NCBI GenBank assembly: GCA_022575985.1
Contig: JAKSXM010000263.1
Coordinates: 7,606,001-7,670,000 of the forward strand
Length of the DNA: 64,000 nt
Reading direction: 5' to 3'
Source of the DNA: Anagrus nilaparvatae
Taxonomy: Eukaryota > Arthropoda > Insecta > Hymenoptera > Mymaridae
The translations under genes were made by a program, and so were the position numbers. Position 1 is the stretch's first letter. Each line of letters opens with the position of its first letter. Of this stretch, positions 56,400 through 64,000 are shown in pieces. The notes beneath the pieces were generated by a model. It had not been told where the DNA came from and made no database searches. It was given only the letters and a program-made list of their open reading frames with translations.

Positions 56400-56710
56400 G
56401 AGGAAGTGCCGGCCTTAATAAGAGGATATTTGAATCGTCTTCACATCCAATCTGTTCAAAAATCGTACCAGCTACCGGGTTTGATTCATGTAGAACTTTT
56501 CATTTACGATGACACCTGTTTATTGCCACTGCCAGAGCCTCCAGGTTACTGGGACAGTTTCCTTCTCCAGGTAAGTCTTCCATAGTGCACTTGTCCTTTC
56601 TTGTCTTACAGAGGAAGAACTTGGGGTTTTTCTTGCTGCATTCGTTCTTTTTGTGGCCATTTTCGCAACATTTAAGGCGGGCGGGTCCTTTACAGACAAG
56701 AAGAAAAAGG
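56400..56710 (-). pseudogene. Cys-rich coding fragment, unrecognised
   Basis: The minus frame through 56700-56510 reads VCKGPARLKCCENGHKKNEC, then KKNPKFFLCKTRKDKC. Cysteines and one His are spaced loosely like retroelement or insect zinc-knuckle proteins, but a strict C-x2-C-x4-H-x4-C is not met. It runs on as LEALAVAINRCHRK before a stop. It could be the end of a LINE ORF1 or a shredded host exon. The 70-codon frame one base over is its shadow. Confidence 0.35.
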
Positions 56711-57179
56711 GATTTTCATTTAATTTTTTCAAGTAGAAATAATTAACTTAGACACATGAAAGTTGTTGCAAATGAAAGATAATTTATTAAAGAATACAAT
56801 TTTATTGATATTTTCTTTTTAAATTATAGATGGCGCTGATGATTTCTATTACCACGTAAGACCTTTTTTTGCTTGCGGGCAGTCTAGCGGCTGCCAGGAT
56901 CATCTTAAACACACAAAACTGATAAATTTTATTTCTTTAATCATATAAGGAGCAGAATTTTTATTTTTTCAATATTTCAAAATTTATTCAACTCCAAAAA
57001 AAAATACTGATTTTTCAGTTTTTCTTTCTTTTCTTTTGTTAATAAAAAAATTTTTGAAACCAATATTCAAAATCGCTTTCATTCATATTCTTAGAAATAT
57101 TATCAGTAATATTTATATAAATTTTCGTGATGATTGATTGAGTAGATTTTGAGCTACACTGCACGCAAGTTGAACACAC

Positions 57180-58030
57180 GTTTTTTTTCGGAAATAGCAA
57201 ATTTCAACGCCATATTTAATTTATAAAAAATAAAATTATAAAAAATTGTAAATATCCTTTCATTTACAAAAATTTTCAAGTGTTTAAGTTAATTTTTTCT
57301 GCCCGAAAAATATAAACAAATATCCCTGTTTTTACTCGTGTATGCAAAGGACCCGCCTGTTTGAAAGGTAGAACTTATACGAAAAAAATGAGACCAAACG
57401 TTAGTATTTTGGTAGAAATGCAATATGACAGCGTTATTTGGAAAATTGCCTAAAAACTCTATCCTATAACATTTTTATAGAATTCAGCTCTGCGTTTCTC
57501 GGCCAATAAGGTGCGTTAGAATTAACGGAAGGAGTTTTCGGTATTTTTTCAACATTTTTAAGTCATCAATTGTAATTTATAATCCAGATGTTTCGAATAT
57601 ATACGATTTATGCTATAAAATCCAAAAATTTTTGGTAAAAAAAGGGGTGTTTTCGGTGTTTAAGGGTGATTAAGGTATTTTCGGACTCTGAGGACCTCAT
57701 TTTCGAGTTTAGCGACACCGAAAACATATTAGGAAGCATAGAAAACGTATTTTGAAAAAAAAATTTGTGGTTCGCACTAATTGTCGGTATTAGCCAACCA
57801 CTTGAGAGCTACCCTGGGTTTGTGAGACCCCTAAATCGTTCTCAAATGAGCTGAAAATTGGTAAGCGATCATTTTATCACCTAAACATCAACATACTTCA
57901 GGAAGAACATTTTTGGCGCACTTTTTTTTTTTAGTGAACAACCCTATTATACATTGTTAGGTAAAATAGACCATTAAGAGCATTTTGTTATTGCTAATGA
58001 GGAACCATAGTGCCAATTACTTGGCAGCGT
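57180..58030. repeat. 'gaggaacc' family, 3' portion (copy 4)
   Basis: 57368-57485 (gaacttatacgaaaaaaatgagacca, ctataacattttta) parallels 29815-29945. The end, atgaggaaccatagtgcc plus aattacttggcagcg (57997-58030), is the common terminus of this family. Confidence 0.55.
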
Positions 58031-58356
58031 TTTTTTATTATTGTTAGAAGTTTCGACTATTTTATTATAGACCTTTACAATAACTATGACATATAATTAT
58101 AAAATTAATATAAAGTAATTTTAATTTAAATGAACGTAATAAAAAAAATTTTTTACCAATAAATAACTGTACATAAAAAATATATATGATATTTGTATAA
58201 AATGTTGCTTTTTTATAACTATTATAAAGTATATTTAAATTTAAATTTAAATGTTATTGTTATAAGAAGTATATATGAATTTAAAAAAATACGTGAATAT
58301 GAGTACCGCATGCTTTTTGAGCAGACGACATGTACATAATCATATGTTGAGTACTG

Positions 58357-58640
58357 CTATCGCCTCTTCAGTATGTTAATGGTGTGTACGTACGACACAT
58401 TCACATTATTTGTGCCTTCTTTAATATTTATTGTTGGTGCATGTAAATGAATGTTTATGCTTGCAGATACTTTTGTTTTTACCCACCTGCTTTCTTGATC
58501 AACTATGTATATATTATTGAAATCAAATTCATGATCTTCTGTATTTTGATGTTGTGCTATAACTGGAGTTTTGTTTTTTTGATGTTCACTTATCCTCATG
58601 TATAAAGTTTTTCACATCTATGAAAAATACAAAGAACCTT
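58357..58640 (-). pseudogene. Penelope-like GIY-YIG endonuclease fragment
   Basis: The 80-codon minus frame, preceded by KTLYM, reads MRISEHQKN, then VIAQHQNTEDHEFDFNNIYI (residues 13-32), ending ...INIKEGTNNVN. In Penelope GIY-YIG domains the order is R..EH, H....H.FD(W/F).N, then a Leu/Ile-rich tail, matching here. The upstream RT is not present. It belongs to another subfamily than the relic at 10.1-11.3 kb, which has GHDFDLNKI. Confidence 0.6.
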
Positions 58641-58756
58641 CTAAAGTTTTTTTTTTCATGTAGCCCAGTTCTGGTCATTAAAAAAGAAAAAACAAGAGTT
58701 TAATTTATTTTAAGAAGTTTTTTCAAATATGAGTATCTATTAATCAAATCCTAAAC

Positions 58757-60291
58757 TTAAGCCTCGCGATCACAGTTAATTGCTGTGATATTTACTGACT
58801 TGCTTTGAAATTCCCTAAAATTGTCCACAGATATTTCTAATGTCAAACCCCCTCCCCACCAAAGAAAGAAGTCCTTTAATTCCAAAGGTGTCAGGCCTCT
58901 AGAAACATAATCAGCTGGACTGTCATGTGTGTGAATATGATTCCAGTAAGCATCGGGGATTAGCGTATGGATTTTAGAGCATCTGTGGGCAATATAAATT
59001 TCCCATTTAGATGAGTGCTCTTTAATCCAATAACGTATATCTGTAGAATTTGAAATGCTTACAGCATCTAATTTTAAAGCTTCGAGTACTTTAACTGACA
59101 GTCTAGCTAGTAAAAGAGCCGCATTTAAGTCCAGTCTTGGAATTGTTAAAAGTGACTTAATTGGTGCAACTTTTGATTTTGCCTTGACTAAATGAACAGA
59201 AATAACACCATTGTATGTTACTTTCCGAAAAGCTCATTCTTAGCACTCGGGACCTAATTTAACCATCTCTTAATTTTGATGTCCTTTACCACCAATATGT
59301 CATTGTGCCAACTTAAGAATTCTTCTCTCAAAGGGGGAGGCCATAATTTATCCCAGCAAATTTTTGCCAACTTCTGCATGAAATTTTTCGCAGAAATAAT
59401 TACTATACCCAAAAAACTAAGGGGGTCAAAAAAATTGGCAATGACAGAAAGCACCTGTCTCTTTGTGAGATAACCCTCGATTTGATCAATAACTAAATCA
59501 AAGGTAAAGCAATCAGAGATTGGACAACAGTTTAGGCTCAACAACCCCAAGCAAGAATTGGAGCTAGAAAAATTTAGCAAATTTTTATCATTGGCTGACC
59601 ACTTATGGAGGGAAAACCACACAACTTGTAAATTTCCACTAAATCTTTTTGCTTATTTAAAGCTTCAGCTAGTGAGTGGTAACCGGACAGTGTGTCATCC
59701 ATATTCGCTTCCGAATTAAGAATGTCCACAGCCAAGGGAAAATTTCTCGCCTCATGAATGGCTAATTCCCTAATGACTCTATTTGCCAAATAAGGACTGC
59801 TTATCATGCCATACATGACTGTGTTAAGCGCCCACACTTGAATACTTTTATTTGAATCAGAACGCCACAAAATCTGCTGGAACCTTCTGTCATCTTCGTG
59901 AACCAAGATATGCCTAAACATCTGCTCTAAGTCAGATACGAAATCAAGTCTGTACTTCATCCAGTTGATCAATAATTATGCTAAGTCTGGTAGTAGGTTT
60001 GGCTCACAGTGCAGCAAATTGTTAATTGAAACCTTATCATAATCCTTAGCTGAACAATTAAACACTGAGCGAAATTTTCCCGAAAAACCAAGAATCCCGT
60101 GGTGAGGAAGAAAATAGCAATCAATTTCTGGCAGACGGGATTCAAGTTCCGACATATGACCAGTATCGTTATAGTTTTGCATAAATGCTATGTGTGCTTG
60201 AGCGAAATTATCATCCTTTAAAAATTTTGCTTCCATCCTTTCCAAAACTCTCTTCGCATTCTGATAACACCCTCTGAACATTAAATTATTA
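58757..60291 (-). pseudogene. BEL/Pao pol relic, second copy (RT and RNase H)
   Basis: Starts FRGCYQNAKRVLERMEAKFL (about 60275), then GHMSELESRLPEIDCYFLPH. FVSDLEQMFRHILVHEDD and YLANRVIRELA follow. Motif C reads ANMDDTLSG, the usual Tyr replaced by Asn (about 59700). TKRQVLSVIANFFDPL (about 59470) and WLN (59254) come next. After a stop there is LFGKVTYNGVISVHLVKAKS, TIPRLDLNAALLLARLSVKV, YWIKEHSSKWEIYIAHRCSK and SPADYVSRGLTPLELKDFFL (about 58870). These last blocks are the RNase H and its C-terminal boundary in BEL/Pao. Integrase is missing at this end. Fewer breaks than the plus-strand copy. At 60291 it is interrupted by a LINE tail: the same tactaataattta sequence continues in the copy at 38.8 kb without interruption. 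Confidence 0.88.
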
Positions 60292-61140
60292 GTCAGATAA
60301 GATAAGATAAAGTTTATTTGCACCAAATACAAAAAATATATATAGATGTACATAAAAAAATAACCTTATAGTGTATAATTTGGTATATCATTGATTTTTA
60401 TATAGACAGTTTACGTATAATACAATTAAATTTAAAGTAAAACTAAGTTAATAGAATAAATACTTCTGGTGGAACCATCACAGAACTAGTATACTAAAAT
60501 GTATTGCACCTATAATAAGTGAGTAAATAATTAAATTAGTAAGTAAATTGTATATTAATCAACAGCAAGCTATGAGCCATCTAATTTTGATTCATTGGTA
60601 TGAAAGTGCTTAAAGAGAGCTGCTTTAAAACGACTTAAGGAAGGGAGATTTCGGATGGAAATGGGTAGTAAATTCCATTTTTTACCCGCAACACCTGAAA
60701 AGAATTAATGCCTTTCCCCTTTATGACAGTCAGTTCTATAGTTTTAGACATCCCTCTTGCAGTCTGTTTAGGCCGGAGTCTTGTAAACAGATTTGCGAAG
60801 TAATTTAGCTGGTTCATAATTAATATTTTGTAAATAATATTATTACAAAAATACAGTCTGCATGTGTCTGTCTTAAGCCAATTCAATTTATTTCTGAATG
60901 GTGAGATATGGGCATCTTTTCTTATGCCAAAAATGTACCGAATGCCCTTATTGCTAAGTCTTTGTATTCTGTCCATTAGAGACGTTTTAGCATCTAAAAT
61001 AATAGCACTGCAGTAGTCTAGGTGAGGTGTAATTAATGCCTGAACAAGTCGCTCACGCAGAGTTTCAGAGTCAAGTCGAGTTTTGATAAAATGGAAAGAA
61101 AACAGGAGACCACTTCTCGCCACTTCGCTAGAACTCATGC
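60292..61140 (-). pseudogene. CR1/jockey-type LINE, C-terminal ORF2 and 3' UTR
   Basis: The minus frame (167 codons from 61138) has ALITPHLDYCSAIILDA (residues 34-50), IQRLSNKGIRYIFGIRKDAH (58-77), ISPFRNKLNWLK and NSFQVLRVKNGIYYP. It runs after a stop into SLSRFKAALFKHFHTNESKL (60630-60575). Closest in layout to the LINE at 32.2-34.2 kb. The 3' UTR ends in (ttatc)n at 60292-60310. The insertion lies in the BEL/Pao pol gene; the 5' part with RT motifs is absent. Confidence 0.82.
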
Positions 61141-61401
61141 TGAGTCATATCTTGTATTCGTCTTCTTCCGACCACCATCTTTTTATTTATATTAATTAAT
61201 TTTTTTTTAAACATAAAGATAATTATGACACACACAAAAAAAATTACAAGCACCTTTTATAAAAATCATCTACGCACTTGTATATTATTGTATAGCAGGT
61301 GGTAATTAAAATTTTTCCATGTTTTATTTCTTGCGTAGAGTTCGATTGTTGTAGTACTGATGCACAAGGAATGCCAAAAATGAAATGAATTATAAAAGGA
61401 T

Positions 61402-61405
<4 letters not shown>

Positions 61406-61449
<44 letters not shown>
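61406..61449. repeat. (gt)n microsatellite
   Basis: About 21 GT repeats. The His/Thr-rich minus frames here are artefacts of the repeat. Confidence 0.95.
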
Positions 61450-61450
<1 letters not shown>

Positions 61451-61473
61451 GTGTGTTCTCCTTAATTTGTACC

Positions 61474-62019
61474 AACCCAAGATTCGTTGCGACGACGAGT
61501 TTTCGATGGTTTTCCTTAAAGTACCTTAGGAGAAAAAATCCAAATTTAAAATAATCGCTCGGACACTTTTTGAAAAAAAACTCAAAAACATCTATTTGGG
61601 ACGTCTTTAACAACTGAATTTCGAGAGAAAAAAAATTATTCGATTTTTTGTTTAAAAATTATTAGAACTTGCGAAAAATGTTTTCATAGGAAGTTTCGAC
61701 TATAGAAAATATTTTTTTCTGAATATAATGATATTGGTCATTTTAAAGTGTAGAAATGGGCCAAAACCCGTTTAAAACTTAATATTCAGATCTTTAACAC
61801 TTTCATATAAAATCTTGGGTATTAAAGCTTATAAAATGCAAAAATCCTTTAATTTATCACAAATATGGTCTTTTTCTATTAACGTAATAATGGACATTTT
61901 TGATATTTTTTCAAAAAGCGCCTGATCGATTATTTTAAATTTGGATTTTTTCACCTTAGGTAAATGTACTTAATAAGCAAATCCGCCGAAAACTCGTCGT
62001 CGCAACGCATCTTGGGTTG
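61474..62019. mobile_element. Inverted-repeat element, about 110-bp arms
   Basis: ccaacccaagattcgttgcg plus acgacgagttttcg (61474 on) is inverted at 61985-62019 (cgaaaactcgtcgtcgcaac plus gcatcttgggttg). The match extends inward through ttggattttttcaccttagg (inverse at 61519). No coding potential. Confidence 0.75.
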
Positions 62020-62116
62020 ATAATTATTTTTAGGTATTACTCGATCGTAGAAAAATAGAAATGATAAAATAATTTGACTTTTTTTCGAGTATAAATTTTA
62101 GATTTTATTTGTTATT

Positions 62117-62152
62117 GACGTTTCCACCCCTAGTTCGGGGTCCTTTTCAAAA
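62117..62152 (-). ncRNA. Hammerhead-like hairpin, left arm
   Basis: On the minus strand: tttgaaaagg, hairpin accccgaactaggggt, ggaaacgtc. It keeps the stem II plus GAAAC portion of a hammerhead but not the CUGAUGA box. Ribozyme activity is unlikely. Confidence 0.3.
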
Positions 62153-63080
62153 TCTATTTTAGAAAAAAATTTTTTACAATTAATAATATTACAAGAAAAA
62201 TATAAAAATAATTAACAATATAAATGCTTACAATTTTTGTAATGATTACATAGATGTTAGGATGTAAAGGATCCAGTCATATAGTAAAATTTTTATATTT
62301 CTAATTAAGAAATCTGTAAAAAATATATACATACAAAATTAAAAAACTAACCTAATTTGCACAAAGATGATTAATTGTGAACTAATTTTTGATTATTTAC
62401 CATATGTCATTGTTGAAAATTAAAAATATATATATACATAGTATCTTTCTGTAACTCATAGAATGAAAAAACATAATCATTCATTGTTTACATAATGTTA
62501 CCATAGCAACACGACACATGCGCTCGTATCTTTATTGATTACTTATAAAAATATCTGTACTTTATCAATCAATTATTCTCAGAGATGTCGTTAGTGATAC
62601 GATTTATGACATTATTTCAAATTTTATTTACCAATATCATCGTTACTACTACATACATAAAAATTTTTAACAATATTTATATATATTATATTTAATTTAT
62701 AACTGCTAATTTTAAACAATTAATTCTGTGATAATAGTTCTTAGACTAATTAATTTTAATTATTTTATTTATTTATCTTTTTCTGTGATACTATGTATTC
62801 ATATATTTTTAATTTTCAACAATGACATATGGTAAATAATCAAAAATTAGTTCACAATTAATCATCTTTGTGCAAATTAGGTTAATTTTTTAATTTTGTA
62901 TGTATATATTTTTTACAGATTTCTTAATTAGAAATATCAAAACTTTACTATATGACTGGACCCTTTACAACCTAATATCTATGTAATCATTACTAAAATT
63001 GTAAGAATTTATATTGTTAATCATTTTAATATTTTTCTTGTAATATTATTCATTGTAAAATTTTTTTTTCTAAAATAGAT

Positions 63081-63116
63081 TTTGAACAGGACCCCGAACT
63101 AGGGGTGGAAACGTCA
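63081..63116 (+). ncRNA. Hammerhead-like hairpin, right arm
   Basis: Mirror copy: tttgaacagg, accccgaactaggggt, ggaaacgtc. Same reservations as for its partner. Confidence 0.3.
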
Positions 63117-63419
63117 ATAACAAATAAAATCTAAAATTTATACTCGAAAAAAGGTCAAATTATTTTATCATTTCCATCTTGGGTTGGTTCCAATTAACAA
63201 TAACCGTGTCTAGAATGAATCACTTTATGCTTGGAACGAGTAAAAACGCAATAAAATTTGGTAAAAATATGCGTATATGTACAATAAAAAACTATACACA
63301 TATTACATTCAAAAATTTGGCAATAACTTATAAACTAATTCTTTTTTTTTTATTATTTTTTTTTCAGGGTAATTTGTGAATCTTGCATTAATTATAATAT
63401 GTTTGCGGAGAGACCAGGG

Positions 63420-63998
63420 GACATTGCCGGGGAATATATGCCAGATTGTTACTGGCTAAAGACACTTTAAACGCTCACCGCACTGTTTGTTCCAAACAAA
63501 AACTCTCTTTTCGGACATAACATCAGTTTGAAACGCGCAGCTTAGACAACTGACAGCCTCTTTTCCCCTGCCTAGGAACAGGAAAGCTATCTACGATAGA
63601 AACCCCTCCTTCTTTTTCATCAACATGGTGGTCCTTACATGTTCTGTTCCTTTGTTCCAATTTTCAGGACTCCGTAGCATTTCCAGGACCTCTCGATCCA
63701 GCTTCCAATTTGGGAAAAGTGAGCTTTACCGAGTAGCGCAAAAATCCAAAAAATTTGTGCTGCCTGGTGTTAACCTTAATGTGCAGGCACTGTTTGGTTT
63801 CTACCTAATGCCACATCTTCAAATCTCACTGACATATCCGTGACCTGTCAGGAACTGGGTGAAATCCATTTTCACATGTTAGCGTGTCACCCAGGCCACT
63901 AGATTTGTAATTAGCCTGTGCTTCCACCGTCCCTCCTTGTCACTGTTCATTGTCTTTAGCTTGGATCATTGCGTTAGAGCAGGCGTAAATATAAGCCA
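63420..63998 (-). pseudogene. R1-type LINE ORF2, C-terminal relic running off the window
   Basis: The minus strand near 63930-63840 reads WKHRLITNLVAWVTR, then VKMDFTQFLTGHGYV. This is the tryptophan block plus TQFL.GHG block that precedes the zinc knuckle in R1-clade ORF2, and it is also present at 54.65-54.80 kb. Farther on, QCLHIKVNTRQHKFF (about 63775) corresponds to the knuckle C..C...DT..H.FF.C with the cysteines mostly lost. Then the frame dissolves. The segment is notably richer in G+C than the sequence left of 63380. Start and upstream RT lie beyond 64000 if present. Confidence 0.6.
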
Positions 63999-64000
63999 CT

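Larger units (their letters stand above)
62058..63174. mobile_element. Penelope-terminus-like palindrome, about 400-bp arms, with 12-bp direct repeat
   Basis: Left arm 62058-62460, right arm about 62775-63174. Inverse matches such as ccatatgtcattgttgaaaa and gcacaaagatgattaattgt run throughout. The direct repeat catcttgggttg lies at 62008-62019 and 63175-63186. Each arm carries the hairpin accccgaactaggggt followed by ggaaacgtcaataa. Inverted partial copies with hairpin-GAAAC ends are usual for Penelope-like insertions, but no RT or endonuclease is present. Confidence 0.65.

Overview
This is a eukaryotic, AT-rich (about three quarters A+T by eye), repeat-dominated window, most likely from an arthropod and probably an insect. 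The evidence is the mix of R1-type and CR1/jockey-type LINEs, BEL/Pao and Ty3/gypsy-like LTR elements, Penelope-like elements, non-autonomous Helitrons, a tRNA-derived SINE, short GT-AG introns and no bacterial-type gene packing. I cannot name the species. The only host-gene candidate is one exon of a BAG6-like gene at 19421-19843 (minus). Everything else I can assign is a transposon, a transposon relic or a tandem or inverted repeat.

Layout. 0.1-1.4 kb: array of a 128-bp unit. 1.5-6.1 kb: hairpins, terminal-inverted-repeat (TIR) elements, a diverged strip of the satellite that dominates 44-50 kb, and a 142-bp tandem array. 7.9-9.2 kb: a near-spacerless palindrome built from the same 142-bp unit. 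10.1-11.8 kb: decayed Penelope-like element. 11.9-12.4 kb: SINE with a 16-bp target-site duplication. 15.5-17.4 kb: palindrome, R1-like LINE relic, second diverged satellite strip. 19.4 kb: BAG6-like exon. 20.0-20.6 kb: 28-bp minisatellite inside a small TIR element. 22.5-27.9 kb, minus strand: intron-bearing KRBA2/Ginger-like integrase relic, gypsy-like protease relic and gag relic, with a LINE 3' end between the last two. 28.3-31.8 kb: AT-rich dispersed repeat, LINE scrap, Helitrons. 32.2-34.2 kb: best-preserved LINE. 36-37 kb: second copy of the AT-rich repeat. 38.1-40.6 kb: BEL/Pao relic. 40.7-53.6 kb: Helitrons, one of them split by an 8.4-kb foldback-like element (42520-50940). 53.9-55.6 kb: R1-like LINE with internal deletion and poly-A tail. 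58.3-61.1 kb, minus strand: Penelope endonuclease scrap, second BEL/Pao copy, LINE 3' end. 61.5-63.2 kb: two nested inverted-repeat elements. 63.4-64 kb: R1-like LINE end running off the window.

The most notable structure is the 42520-50940 element. It has about 1.3-kb terminal inverted repeats that look about 99% alike. Inside is a 55-56-bp satellite organised into 5-mer and about 31-mer higher-order repeats, and the satellite flips orientation near 48.9 kb. It sits in a small Helitron, and an uninterrupted relative of that Helitron lies at 31263-31515, so the insertion point can be read directly. The same satellite, much diverged, occurs at 2.8 and 17.2 kb. A ring-shaped motif (gcgacccaaaaaacc-like) links the element's inner repeats to the 142-bp unit at 5.2 and 7.9 kb. 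Together these suggest a family of foldback-type elements that generate and move satellite DNA. No transposase is visible for it here. All periods, identities and boundaries were read by eye and not computed.
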